Shown here in pieces: positions 17,372-26,212 of a stretch of 40,971 bases of DNA. A model generated the notes under the pieces. It was not told the DNA's origin. It was given only the letters and a program-made list of their open reading frames with translations, and did no database searches. The first letter of the stretch is position 1; each line of letters starts with the position of its first letter. The translations under genes were made by a program, and so were the position numbers. The DNA is from Alphaproteobacteria bacterium (GTDB taxonomy: Bacteria > Pseudomonadota > Alphaproteobacteria > SMXS01), in contig WGNW01000058.1 in NCBI GenBank assembly GCA_016124315.1, positions 1 through 40,971 of the forward strand, given 5' to 3'.

Positions 17372-18391
17372 ATGACCAGTCGTATTGTCAACGGGGTGAT
17401 TTTCGCGTCCTTGCTGGCCTTGCCCGGCTGCGGCGGCAGCGCCGGCCTGAGCCCCGTACCCACGCCGACACCTACACCTGCGCCGACCCCAACACCCACG
17501 CCTACTCCGACACCTACGCCTACTCCGACACCTGCGCCTACTCCGACACCCACGCCTACTCCGACACCTGCGCCTACTCCGACACCTACGCCTACTCCAA
17601 CGCCGACACCTACTCCGACCAATGCATCGCTAATAAATCTGACTGTTAGCGAGACATTCCAAGCGGCAGCCAGTCAGGCGCAGTTCACTATTGTGCAGGA
17701 AACGGGCCAACCGCTTTTCCTCGGCCATGCGCAAACTGGTCTAATGGCGGACTCCACAGTTTCCTATGACGTTGCGACCGACAGCTTTCAGTTGAGAATC
17801 TCAAACTATAGTTCTCCACTCGAAATGTCCTTTGGTCCGGCCGATGTCCAGCATGACGCTGCCATTCCTCCTCAATTGATCATCTACGATAATGGATCTG
17901 CTATATTTATACTGGCGAAAGCTGGTGGGGCTGGTTCCGGCCTGAATTACGTTACCTATGGAACCTGGGGATTATATGACGGGAGGGGGTATGTTGTCTT
18001 CGGCGTGCAGACGCATGCCGACGCCGTACCGACTTCTGGAACAGCGTCGTATGTCGGATGGGTAGGCGGCACTTTGGTCTCGGATCACCAATACGGCCTT
18101 AATGGCTCCGTCGCGTTAACAGCGGATTTCGCAGCAGGCACTGTCGCCGGCGATTTCACGAACATGACGAAGATCTACGCCATCACGCAGGAGACCACTC
18201 CCTGGCATGATTTGAGTATGACCGCACAAATTGTCGGGAACACCTTTGAAGGCACATTGAACGCAAAGGACGTAGAGCTTGGTGGAACGGTGAGCGGCGG
18301 ATTCTTTGGTCCGGGAGCGGAAGAAGTGGGAGGTTCCTGGGCGGTGGACAATGCCGACGAGCATGCTATCGGTGAATTCATTGGACGGTAG
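17372..18391 (+). CDS. second TbpB-like surface lipoprotein with Pro-Thr/Ala stalk
   Basis: This 339-residue paralogue of the lipoprotein at 12286 has a near-identical leader ([16 protein letters not shown]) and acylated C20. Residues 28-83 form 28 Pro-X dipeptides, mostly Pro-Thr with a few Pro-Ala and one Pro-Val. The exposed domain (about 84-339) has diverged strongly but keeps the barrel signature [43 protein letters not shown] and AIGEFIGR. The cargo region is AT-richer than the leader; one 60-base line at 17881 has 29 G+C. ATG follows GGGGGGAAATA. The stop overlaps the next gene's GTG start by one base (TAGTG), so it is translationally coupled to the Slam gene, the strongest evidence that it is Slam cargo. 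The ligand is unknown. Confidence 0.87.
   Translation: MTSRIVNGVIFASLLALPGCGGSAGLSPVPTPTPTPAPTPTPTPTPTPTPTPTPAPTPTPTPTPTPAPTPTPTPTPTPTPTPTNASLINLTVSETFQAAASQAQFTIVQETGQPLFLGHAQTGLMADSTVSYDVATDSFQLRISNYSSPLEMSFGPADVQHDAAIPPQLIIYDNGSAIFILAKAGGAGSGLNYVTYGTWGLYDGRGYVVFGVQTHADAVPTSGTASYVGWVGGTLVSDHQYGLNGSVALTADFAAGTVAGDFTNMTKIYAITQETTPWHDLSMTAQIVGNTFEGTLNAKDVELGGTVSGGFFGPGAEEVGGSWAVDNADEHAIGEFIGR
17453..17620 (+). repeat. tandem repeat encoding Pro-Thr/Pro-Ala stalk
   Basis: These are 168 bases of CCN-NCN units in clear 18-base higher-order repeats, for example CCGACACCTACGCCTACT and variants with GCG. The near-identical 18-mers suggest recent expansion by slippage or unequal crossing over. Changes keep the frame and alter only stalk length. 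Confidence 0.9.
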
Positions 18392-19854
18392 TGACGCTGT
18401 GGTTGCGCGTGAATTGGTCTGAAGGCGCACTCTCTACTGTGGGCAGGTGGGGAGCTAGGCTCGCAGCATGGCTGTTTGTGATGGTGATCCCCCTGATACC
18501 AAGAGGGGCTGTCGCGGGAGATTCCGGTGGCGGCGAGGGCGGAGCCATTCCGCGAGAATCTGGTCCGTTGCGGGTCGAACGACCCGAAGAAGCCTTCTCC
18601 GTGCCGCTCGACAAGCTGCCCGACCTGATGCCGCCGGCAGAGGTGATCGAGGTGGCCAAGCGGCTGATCGTCGCCGGCCAGACCGATCCGGCGCGCCGGC
18701 TGCTGGAGCGGGTCAAGGACAAGGCGCCCGACCCGGTCGACGTGAAATTCCTGCTAGGCACCATCGCCGTGGCCGAGAAGCGCTACGCCGACGCGGTGAA
18801 GATCTACCGCGACATCCTCACCGACAAGCCGGGGCTCACCCGGGTGCGGCTCGAGCTGGCGCGGGCCCTGTTCCTCAACAAGGAGGACGAGGCGGCCGAG
18901 CACCACTTCCACCTCGTGCTGGCCACCGAGCCGCCGGGGCCGGTGGCCGACAACATCCACAAGTTCCTCGACGCGATCCGCGCCCGCAAGACATTCCGCT
19001 ACAGCTTCTCGCTGGCGGCGGCGCCCGACACTAACATCAATGTGGCGCCCGCCGACGAGCGCGTCGACCTGTTCGGGCTGCCCTTCGTGCTCGACCGCAA
19101 CGCCCGCCAGAAGTCGGGCATCGGCATGGTGGTCTCGGGCGGGGCGGACTATTCCCCCAGCCTGAACGACCGCACCAAGCTGGAGACCAACGTCTTCGTC
19201 CGGCACACGGAATACAGCGGCTCCACCTTCGACGACACGTTGGTCTCGGTCGCCGCCGGCCCGTCCTTCCGCTGGCCCAAGACGGTGATCTCCACCCAGG
19301 CGACGGGCTACTACCGGTGGTACGGCCACCGTGCCTACAACCGCAGCGTCGGTGGGCAGGTGAGCTGGGAGCAGGACGTCGCCCGGCGCTGGCGGGTGTC
19401 GGCGACGGCCAGCTACCAGTACGTCGATTACCTGATCAACGACCAGCTCGACGGACCGCTCTACTCCCTTGTCTCGTCGGCCACCTACGGGCTGAGCAGC
19501 CGCAGCTTCCTGCGGGCGATAGTGGCGGTGGACTACGAACGCGCCTCGGCCAGAAGCCTGCGCAACTGGGACGTCCGGTTCGGCCTGGGATTCTACCGGG
19601 AATTCGGCTGGGGCATCGTCGCCTACCTGCAGCCGGAGATCACCTTCAATCCCTATGAGGGCGTGCAGGCGGCGTTCGGCAAGCGGCGCAACGACCGGGA
19701 ATACCGCGTCGGCCTGTCACTGCTGAAGCGCGACATCAACCTGTGGGGCTTCTCGCCTGAGCTGCGCTACACCTTCGTGCGCAACGACTCCAGCATCAGC
19801 TTCTATTCCTACACCCGCCACCGGGTGGAGATCGGCGTCTCCCGCAAATTCTGA
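18391..19854 (+). CDS. Slam-type surface lipoprotein assembly modifier (type XI secretion, DUF560 barrel)
   Basis: This 487-residue outer-membrane protein is predicted to translocate TbpB-like cargo to the cell surface. A signal peptide (hydrophobic AAWLFVMVIPLI, about 25-42) is followed by an N-terminal periplasmic TPR domain (about 75-190; AEKRYADAVKIYRDIL, LTRVRLELARALFLNKEDE). The DUF560 14-stranded barrel (about 200-487) shows FRYSFSLAAAPDTNIN, SGSTFDDT, YYRWYGHRAYNRS, FGKRRNDREYRVG and WGFSPELRYTF. It ends in Phe, as expected of an outer-membrane barrel. The start is GTG 18391, overlapping the preceding stop. A GTG at 18439 would give a more compact signal peptide and is an alternative. 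It is the last gene of the four-gene locus and convergent with the giant repeat protein. Confidence 0.9.
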   Translation: MTLWLRVNWSEGALSTVGRWGARLAAWLFVMVIPLIPRGAVAGDSGGGEGGAIPRESGPLRVERPEEAFSVPLDKLPDLMPPAEVIEVAKRLIVAGQTDPARRLLERVKDKAPDPVDVKFLLGTIAVAEKRYADAVKIYRDILTDKPGLTRVRLELARALFLNKEDEAAEHHFHLVLATEPPGPVADNIHKFLDAIRARKTFRYSFSLAAAPDTNINVAPADERVDLFGLPFVLDRNARQKSGIGMVVSGGADYSPSLNDRTKLETNVFVRHTEYSGSTFDDTLVSVAAGPSFRWPKTVISTQATGYYRWYGHRAYNRSVGGQVSWEQDVARRWRVSATASYQYVDYLINDQLDGPLYSLVSSATYGLSSRSFLRAIVAVDYERASARSLRNWDVRFGLGFYREFGWGIVAYLQPEITFNPYEGVQAAFGKRRNDREYRVGLSLLKRDINLWGFSPELRYTFVRNDSSISFYSYTRHRVEIGVSRKF

Positions 19855-19878
19855 GACGCAAGTGAGGCTGGTGGGAAC

Positions 19879-19906
19879 GCGGGCCGGCGTTCGGGCTCCG
19901 GCCCGC
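19879..19906. terminator. hairpin between convergent Slam and repeat-protein genes
   Basis: A perfect 9-bp stem (GCGGGCCGG with CCGGCCCGC) encloses a 10-base loop in the 61-base gap between two converging genes. It fits a bidirectional terminator, although no T-run is present on either side. Confidence 0.55.
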
Positions 19907-19915
19907 GCCCGCCGG

Positions 19916-22900
19916 TTACTGGCTGCCCAGCGTGTTGGTCGCGCTGTTGCCGGTGGCTGTGGCGCCGATGCTATTGCCGGTGACGCGCAACGAGCTGTTG
20001 TTGCTCGTCGCCCCGATGGTGCCGCCGCCCAGCCCGATGCCCACGCTGACGCCGCTGGTGCTGGCCGAAATGGTGCTGGACGAGGTGGTCTGCAGATTGG
20101 CCACCGCCGCCGACGGGTGCTGGAACGTCCCCGTGCCCAGCACCAGCTGGTTGGTGGCGTCGTTGGCGGTGGCGCTGGCCAGCACGGTGTTGCCCTCGAC
20201 GTTGAGGGCGCTGCCGTTCACGCCCGTCGCGCCGGACAGGTCGTCGATGCCGACGGCGACCGTCCCGACGGTCGCGCCGAAGTCGTCCACGAAGCTGACG
20301 GACTGCCGGTTGAGCACGGCATAGTCGGCGCCGGTCGTGGTCAGTTCGACTGCCGCGTCCGGCGTCAGGCTCGCGGAGGCGCCGCTCGACTCCTGCAGCG
20401 AGGCGCCCGCGCTCGTGCCCAGGCCGTTGAGCGCCACGTTGCCGGCCGCGGAGGCCGACACCAGGTTGTTCGAGACGCTCAGGCCGCTGGCGACCGCGCC
20501 GCCTCCCACGACGTCGGTGCTCACCGTGACGTTCGTCGTGGAGGCGGTCAGGCTGGCGAAGTCGTCGACCGCCTGAACGTTGGCCAGCTGCCCGGTGGTG
20601 TCGCTGGAGGCACCCGCGGAAAGCGTCAGCGTGTTGGTGGCGACGAAACCCCTGGTCTGGGACTGCACCGCGTTGTTGTCCACCGTCAGGGAGTCGAGGT
20701 TGACGTCGGAGCTGACGGTCAGGCCGGCGCCGACCTGGTCGACCTCCGACGTGATCCCTTGCCCGTTGCCGATGGCGGCTTGCAGGTTGAGCAGGCTGTT
20801 GTCGGCGTTGAGGGTGATGGTGTCGGAGTCGGGGAAGCCGAGCACCGGCGAGGGGGCTGAGACGCCGCCGAGCACGGAAGCGCCGGCCTGGACGTCGAGC
20901 CGGTTGGTGGCGCTGCCGCCGATCGCCACGCTCGCCACGGAATTGAGCGAAACGGTGGCCGACGCGCTTGCGGCGGCGCTCATGTCGTCGATGGTCCCCG
21001 TCAGCTGGACGCCGGTCGTCTGGGAGGACACGTTCGCCTCGTCGGCCACGAGCTGCGTGGAAACCAGCGAGACCGTCGGCGTCACGTCGGGCGCGCCGAT
21101 ATTGGCCGATGCATGGAGGGTCAGCAGGTTCGCCGCGCTGTGATCGAGGGCCTGGCTGACCACGGCGTTGTTGTCGATGCTCAGCGAACCGGTGTCGAGG
21201 GTCGCCACGTTCGCCAGGACGGCCACGTCGTTTGCCGCCGCCGAGATGTCGATGAGCGTTCCCTCGCCGAAAAAGGGGCCGCCCTGGCTGTTCACCAGGG
21301 CGACGTCGACGGCGGTGGTTTCGACCAGCGGGCTCGATGCGGGATCGATGACGGTGGTCGGCGTCGGCGTGCCGGACGCGCTCAGGATATTCGTGCCCGA
21401 CATGGAGAGCGTATTGGAGGACCGGCTGGACGACGCGAGGGCGCCGATGCCGTTGCCGTCCAGGCTGATGCTCGTATCGGTGATGACCGGCGTCGCGGCG
21501 CCGCTGTCGACGTTGGCGAGCAACTCGATGCCGGAGACGCTGGCATCGATCAGCTGAATCGGTTCTCCCTCCGTCTGGACATTGCCGAGCAAGGCGGCCG
21601 CCTCGTTGGTGACGTAGTCCACCGAGAGCGCGTTGGCCGAATCGTTGGCGCGCGCTTCAGCGATCAGGCTGTTGTCGCTGAGCGATATCGCCGAGCCGTC
21701 GATGGTGCCGGCGCCGTCGGCGAGGATGCTCATGCCGACAGGGGTCGCGGGGCCCGCCCCGGCGAGGCTGGCGACCGTGTCGTTGTCGAAGTGCTGCTGT
21801 GAGACGACCGTGAAGCTGAATCCGCTCGCCGTGATGGCCATCTCCGGCGCCTGATTGGCGGCGATGGTCGGGCTGGCGGCGGTCCCGTCGAGGGTGGTGC
21901 CGCTGGCCGTCAGCGTGTTGACCACGTAGTTGGTCCTCGCCCGCGCAAGGATGGCATTGTTGTCGATGGTGAGCTGGCTGCCGGCGATGGAGCCGGCGAC
22001 GTCCGTCGCGTCGAGAATGGCGCCGACGCTCAGGCCCTGCGCGGACAAGGCATCGTTGACATTGCTTGCCACCAGCGAGACCTGATTGGACGCAATCGTC
22101 GCCAGGCCGCGCGTATCCGCCGCGTCGAACACGCCGACGTCCAGGGTCAGCGTGTTGCTGGCCTCGTTGCCGAGTGCCTGGATGGTCATGGTGTTGCCAT
22201 CGATCGAGGCGACGCTGTCCGAGAAGGCGCCGGCCGCGCCAATTGTCAGGCCGAAGGTCGAATCCTCGTTGATCACGTCGATACCGGGGCCCGCCACGCC
22301 ATTTACATTGCGGAACTCCTGGTCGTTGGCGAGCAGCGTCAGGGCGCTGGCACTGGTGGTGGCGGTGCTCCCGAAATAAAGGCCTACGATACCCACCGGC
22401 GTGCTGGTGGAAACCTGGGTCTGGGCCGAGACGGTGAGGCTGTTGGTCGCGAGGTTGGCGCGGCCTGACGCGAGCAGGTCGTTGCCGTTGACCTGGAAGG
22501 TGCTGCCGGAAACGGTCGACGGCGAGCCGTCGGCGGCAGCGCCCACCGAAACGGTGATGTCGTTGTCGTGCTGGGTGACCGCCAGCGAGGTCGATACGCC
22601 GGTGACATCCTGATCCGCCACCGACTGGACGTTCACCAGGCCGGCGGGGCTCTCGAGCGTGGTCGCGGCGTCGACCGAAACCGTCGACGTGGCTTGGTTC
22701 AGCGTCGCGGACACCGTCCCCTGGTTGTCGCTGGCGGTGAAGGTCGAACCGGCGAGGGGATTGGCCGCGTCGAGGCCGACGCGCACCAGCACGAGATCGC
22801 CCTCGGTCGGATCGGCGACGAGGCCGTTGCTGGCGGTCACGACGGCGCTTTCCGGGTCTGCGACGGACTGGTCGTTGACCAGCATCTGGCTATTGATCGC

Positions 22901-25036
22901 CGAGGACGTGTCCGTAACGGGGGCGGTCCGGTCGATGATGATCGTGCTGCTGCCCGGAAGGAACGGCTCGATGGTGTTGGCCGAGATCGACAGGGAATTC
23001 GTGGTGGAATCGGCCAGGTTGCCGAACACCCGCGCGCTGAACGTGTTGGCGTCGGCGTTGATGCTGGTGTCGGAGATCGTCTCGGGGAAGGCCGATACTT
23101 CCAGCTGGGCCTGATGGGTCTGGCCGGTGGGGTCCGGGGTGACGTACGGCGAGTCGGTCTCGGCAGACAGCAGAGTGCCGTTCTCCACCGTCTGGATGTT
23201 GAGGACTGCCGCCGTCCCGGCGTAGGTCGTAGCCGCGATGTCGATGCCGGCTCCGGTCGACAGGTTGCCCGCAGCGAGAGCGCTGATCTCGTTTTCGGAG
23301 GCGCTGATGCCGGAATCGGTGATGGCCGAGCCGGCGGCCGAGCCCAGCGAGGCGTCGACGCGAATGTTGGAGACCGTCGTCGCCTGGGCGCCGCCACCGT
23401 TCAGGTCCTGGACGCTGAGCAGGCTCACATCCGCGTTGCTGGAGAACGATTCCACGGTCCTGAGGATGGAGAGGGAGCCGGGAAAGCCTCCGGAACCGGG
23501 GGACAGATCCGTGCCGGAAAGGTCGATCTGACTGTCGTGCAGGTTGCCCATGGCTTCGCTGAAGAGCCGGTTGCCGTCGGCGGAGATGGCGGTGCCGGCG
23601 ATGTCGCCGGCCGTGCCGCCGACGCTCGCCACCGAGACCAGCAGGTTGGCGCCGTCGGTATCGGAACCCGTCTGCGCCGTCTGAAGGGCCTCGGCGACCT
23701 GGACCGACTGGACGCCCACAAAGGCGTTGAAGGTGGCGGCGCCGGTCACGTCGAGATGGTTGCTCGTCGTGTTGCCGGTCGCCGTGGCGCCGATGCTGTT
23801 CTGGAGTGAGTCCACCGTGCTTCCCGTGACGTCCTCGACCACGACGGACAGGTCGCCCTGGTCGCTGGCGCTGGCGTCGACCTGGCTGATCTGCGTGTTC
23901 TGGATGAACAGGTCCGACTGGAGAGCGTATAGCGGCCCCCCCAGGATCACGCTGTTGCTCTGCCCGTCGACTCTGACCGGGTTCACCCCGGCCAGCGACA
24001 GGCCGTTGGTGGAGGCGTTGGTGGCGACTGCGGCCAGGATGTCGTTGCCGGTGAAGGACAGGTCGCTGCCGCTCAGGTCGGCGATGGCAGCGCCCGCGCC
24101 GAAGTCGCCCGCCTCGATGGTCGTGGCGGTGACGGAAGCCGTGAAGGGCGACTCACCGGCCGCGACCTGACCGGAAACGGCGCCGGCGGTGCCAAGCAGC
24201 GTGGTGGCTCCGCCATTGTCGATCGCGACCACGTTGGTGGCGTCGTTGCCGTCGAACCGGGCGCGGATCTCGTTGTTGTCGATGCCGAGCGGGATGCCGG
24301 CGAGGGAAGCAGGCGTGCCGTCCACCGTGGCCGACAGGCCGATGCGCGCGTCCGTGACGGTCGCCGCCGCCGTACTGAGATCGGTGATCTGCTGCACGGT
24401 CGTTGCCAGCACCGTGGCGTCCGCGTTGACGATGCCGTTCGCAATCACCAGGACCGAGCCGGCCTCGGCGCTGCTCAGCAGCGGATTGATGTCGCCGGCG
24501 ACCTGCGTCGTGGCGGTGTTCACCGTTCCGTCCGCGTTGATGAGGTTGTTGGACACCTGGATGGTGCCGCCGCCCAGATCCTCGATGTCGGCGCGGATCT
24601 CGGCGCCGTTCACCGTCGCGCCCAGCGTGCCGGCGGTGGTGACGACGTTCGCCTGCAGTGCCGCCGCGGTGGCGGCGCTGGTGGTGCCGCTGCCGGTCGC
24701 GGCATACAGGTCGACTGCGGAGGTCACGTCGTTACCGGTCGCCACGGCGTAGATGTTGTTGTTCATGTCGACCAGGATGGAGTCGGTGCCGCCTTCCAGA
24801 TCCTGGGTGCCGGAGGTGGGCATGCCGATCACCGAAGTCGTGTTGCCGGCGGTGATGGTGGCATTCAGGTCGAGCTGGTTGCTGGTGATCACGCTGGCGC
24901 TGGCCGGGGCGGCAGTCAGTGTGGGCGGTATCGACGTCAGGTCGAAGAAGGCGTTGTCGGCGCGGGCGCCGGTCATGCCAGCGGCCGTTGCCAAGGCAAA
25001 CACGCTTGCCGTCGCGAGTACGCGATTCAGATGCAT
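19916..25036 (-). CDS. giant secreted beta-strand repeat protein
   Basis: This 1706-residue protein has a Sec signal peptide (1-26, ending AGMTGARA). The mature chain consists of about 20 degenerate repeats of roughly 85 residues. Each has a core like [VI]-x-[GN]-N-x-[IVL]-x-A-x-A-x-[GA]-N-x-A-x-N-x-L (LNVEGNTVLASATANDATN; LRVTGNSIGATATGNSATN) and a second element N-x-Q before a Val-rich stretch (LANVQAVDD, VLNRQSV). Lysine and cysteine are nearly absent, and Ala, Thr, Ser, Asn and Asp dominate. The last repeat stops right after its core (TNTLGSQ). There is no transmembrane barrel, lipobox, sorting motif or TbpB-like end. The start is ATG 25036, with GGAGGGG upstream; an ATG at 25051 would overlap that site. 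I infer a beta-solenoid surface or matrix protein. Export beyond the periplasm is unexplained; the facing Slam gene is a possible route. Confidence 0.85.
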   Translation of the reverse strand: MHLNRVLATASVFALATAAGMTGARADNAFFDLTSIPPTLTAAPASASVITSNQLDLNATITAGNTTSVIGMPTSGTQDLEGGTDSILVDMNNNIYAVATGNDVTSAVDLYAATGSGTTSAATAAALQANVVTTAGTLGATVNGAEIRADIEDLGGGTIQVSNNLINADGTVNTATTQVAGDINPLLSSAEAGSVLVIANGIVNADATVLATTVQQITDLSTAAATVTDARIGLSATVDGTPASLAGIPLGIDNNEIRARFDGNDATNVVAIDNGGATTLLGTAGAVSGQVAAGESPFTASVTATTIEAGDFGAGAAIADLSGSDLSFTGNDILAAVATNASTNGLSLAGVNPVRVDGQSNSVILGGPLYALQSDLFIQNTQISQVDASASDQGDLSVVVEDVTGSTVDSLQNSIGATATGNTTSNHLDVTGAATFNAFVGVQSVQVAEALQTAQTGSDTDGANLLVSVASVGGTAGDIAGTAISADGNRLFSEAMGNLHDSQIDLSGTDLSPGSGGFPGSLSILRTVESFSSNADVSLLSVQDLNGGGAQATTVSNIRVDASLGSAAGSAITDSGISASENEISALAAGNLSTGAGIDIAATTYAGTAAVLNIQTVENGTLLSAETDSPYVTPDPTGQTHQAQLEVSAFPETISDTSINADANTFSARVFGNLADSTTNSLSISANTIEPFLPGSSTIIIDRTAPVTDTSSAINSQMLVNDQSVADPESAVVTASNGLVADPTEGDLVLVRVGLDAANPLAGSTFTASDNQGTVSATLNQATSTVSVDAATTLESPAGLVNVQSVADQDVTGVSTSLAVTQHDNDITVSVGAAADGSPSTVSGSTFQVNGNDLLASGRANLATNSLTVSAQTQVSTSTPVGIVGLYFGSTATTSASALTLLANDQEFRNVNGVAGPGIDVINEDSTFGLTIGAAGAFSDSVASIDGNTMTIQALGNEASNTLTLDVGVFDAADTRGLATIASNQVSLVASNVNDALSAQGLSVGAILDATDVAGSIAGSQLTIDNNAILARARTNYVVNTLTASGTTLDGTAASPTIAANQAPEMAITASGFSFTVVSQQHFDNDTVASLAGAGPATPVGMSILADGAGTIDGSAISLSDNSLIAEARANDSANALSVDYVTNEAAALLGNVQTEGEPIQLIDASVSGIELLANVDSGAATPVITDTSISLDGNGIGALASSSRSSNTLSMSGTNILSASGTPTPTTVIDPASSPLVETTAVDVALVNSQGGPFFGEGTLIDISAAANDVAVLANVATLDTGSLSIDNNAVVSQALDHSAANLLTLHASANIGAPDVTPTVSLVSTQLVADEANVSSQTTGVQLTGTIDDMSAAASASATVSLNSVASVAIGGSATNRLDVQAGASVLGGVSAPSPVLGFPDSDTITLNADNSLLNLQAAIGNGQGITSEVDQVGAGLTVSSDVNLDSLTVDNNAVQSQTRGFVATNTLTLSAGASSDTTGQLANVQAVDDFASLTASTTNVTVSTDVVGGGAVASGLSVSNNLVSASAAGNVALNGLGTSAGASLQESSGASASLTPDAAVELTTTGADYAVLNRQSVSFVDDFGATVGTVAVGIDDLSGATGVNGSALNVEGNTVLASATANDATNQLVLGTGTFQHPSAAVANLQTTSSSTISASTSGVSVGIGLGGGTIGATSNNSSLRVTGNSIGATATGNSATNTLGSQ

Positions 25037-25158
25037 TGATTTCCCCTCCACGGATCGCCGGCATCGAGGTCTGTCTCTCTCGCCGGACGAATACTGCCTG
25101 AAATACAGCTAGGCTATTGTGGAGGGCGGTGGGACGCCAAAGAAAAAACCTCGATCAG

Positions 25159-25203
25159 TATTACCGGTCTAGTAATAAACCTTCATCTGTCAATGTGTTG
25201 ACA
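25159..25203 (-). promoter_or_regulatory. two dyads upstream of giant repeat protein
   Basis: TATTAC/GTAATA (25159-25164 and 25172-25177) and TGTCAA/TTGACA (25188-25193 and 25198-25203) are perfect 6-bp inverted repeats in an AT-rich patch about 125-165 bases upstream of the start. On the minus strand the second contains TTGTCA and TTGACA, usable as -35 elements. They are likely regulator or promoter sites. The remaining gap down to 25300 holds no gene. Confidence 0.45.
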
Positions 25204-25300
25204 AACGTTAATATTTCGTGTTGGCAGGCCTTGGGCACATCTTGCCCGTCGCCGGGCCCGCGCCTCGCCTGATCGAGTCGCCACGCGTCGCGGCGGCTGC

Positions 25301-26197
25301 TCAGCCGACGATATCCTTGAAGTAGTCGGGGCGGCCGGCGGGCCACATCCAGCCCATCTGCGACATGCCGCCGTCCACGGTCAGCACCTCGCCGGTGATG
25401 AAGTTGCCGCTCGGGCCGGCCAAATAGACCATGGCCTCGGCCACGTCCCAGGCGGTGCCGGTGCGTTTCATCGGGTTGCACTTGTTGAAGGTGACCAGCG
25501 CCTCGTCGGAATAGACGTTGAAGCCGGTGGTCTCGATCGAGCCCGGCGCCACGCAGTTGACGCGGATCTTGTGGGCCGCCCATTCGGTGGAGACGGTCTT
25601 CGACAGGGCGATGATGCCGGCCCGCGCAGCGCAGGTGTGCCCCGACTGGGGCATGCCCCGGTTCACCGTCGCCACGTTGTTGATGACATTGCCGTACTCG
25701 TAGCCGGTGTCGCGCCAGCGGATGGCGGCTTCCTGCATCATGTACCAGGTGCCGTTCAGGTTCAGGTCGATGACCGAGCGCCAGCCTTTCTTGGTGTAGT
25801 CGATGGCGTTCTGCACGAACTGGCCGCCGGCGTTGTTCACCAGGCAGTCGAGCTTGCCGAACCGTTCCCAGGTGGCGTCCATCAGCGCCGCGACCTGCTC
25901 CTCGTCGCGGATGCTCATGGCGTGGGTGGCGACCTCCTTGCCGAGGCGCCGGCGGATGCCCTCGGCGGTCTCGTCCAGCATTTCCTGGCGGCGGCCGCAG
26001 ATCATCACCTGCGCGCCGAGACGCGACACCAGATAGGCGAGCGTGCGGCCCATGCCGGTGCCGCCGCCCGAGATCAGGAAGACGTGGCCCTGCAGCAGGT
26101 CGTCGCGGAAGACGGTGGGATGGCTGGCGAGTTCGTCGTCGTCCAGACCCCACTTCTTCAGCGCGATCTTCTCCTCGATGCTCAGTTCCCGGTTCAT
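25301..26197 (-). CDS. SDR oxidoreductase, trans-2-enoyl/2,4-dienoyl-CoA-reductase-like
   Basis: This is a 298-residue SDR with an N-terminal extension of about 35 residues, a nucleotide motif SGGGTGMG (43-50) and NNAG (121-124). The usual catalytic Tyr-x-x-x-Lys is absent. The aligned segment is SGHTCAARAGIIALSK, with Cys at the Tyr place. This HT-x-AARAG pattern is known in peroxisomal-type trans-2-enoyl-CoA and 2,4-dienoyl-CoA reductases. The end (VDGGMSQMGWMWPAGRPDYF) is longer than in ordinary SDRs. It is the last gene of a minus-strand operon and starts 15 bases after the thiolase. The role is probably reduction of an unsaturated CoA ester. The exact bond is unknown. Confidence 0.85.
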   Translation of the reverse strand: MNRELSIEEKIALKKWGLDDDELASHPTVFRDDLLQGHVFLISGGGTGMGRTLAYLVSRLGAQVMICGRRQEMLDETAEGIRRRLGKEVATHAMSIRDEEQVAALMDATWERFGKLDCLVNNAGGQFVQNAIDYTKKGWRSVIDLNLNGTWYMMQEAAIRWRDTGYEYGNVINNVATVNRGMPQSGHTCAARAGIIALSKTVSTEWAAHKIRVNCVAPGSIETTGFNVYSDEALVTFNKCNPMKRTGTAWDVAEAMVYLAGPSGNFITGEVLTVDGGMSQMGWMWPAGRPDYFKDIVG

Positions 26198-26212
26198 CCG
26201 GCAGTTGCCGTT

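Noticed and set aside
17453..17620. CRISPR-like array
   Set aside because: The repeats are contiguous 6/18-base coding units with no spacers.
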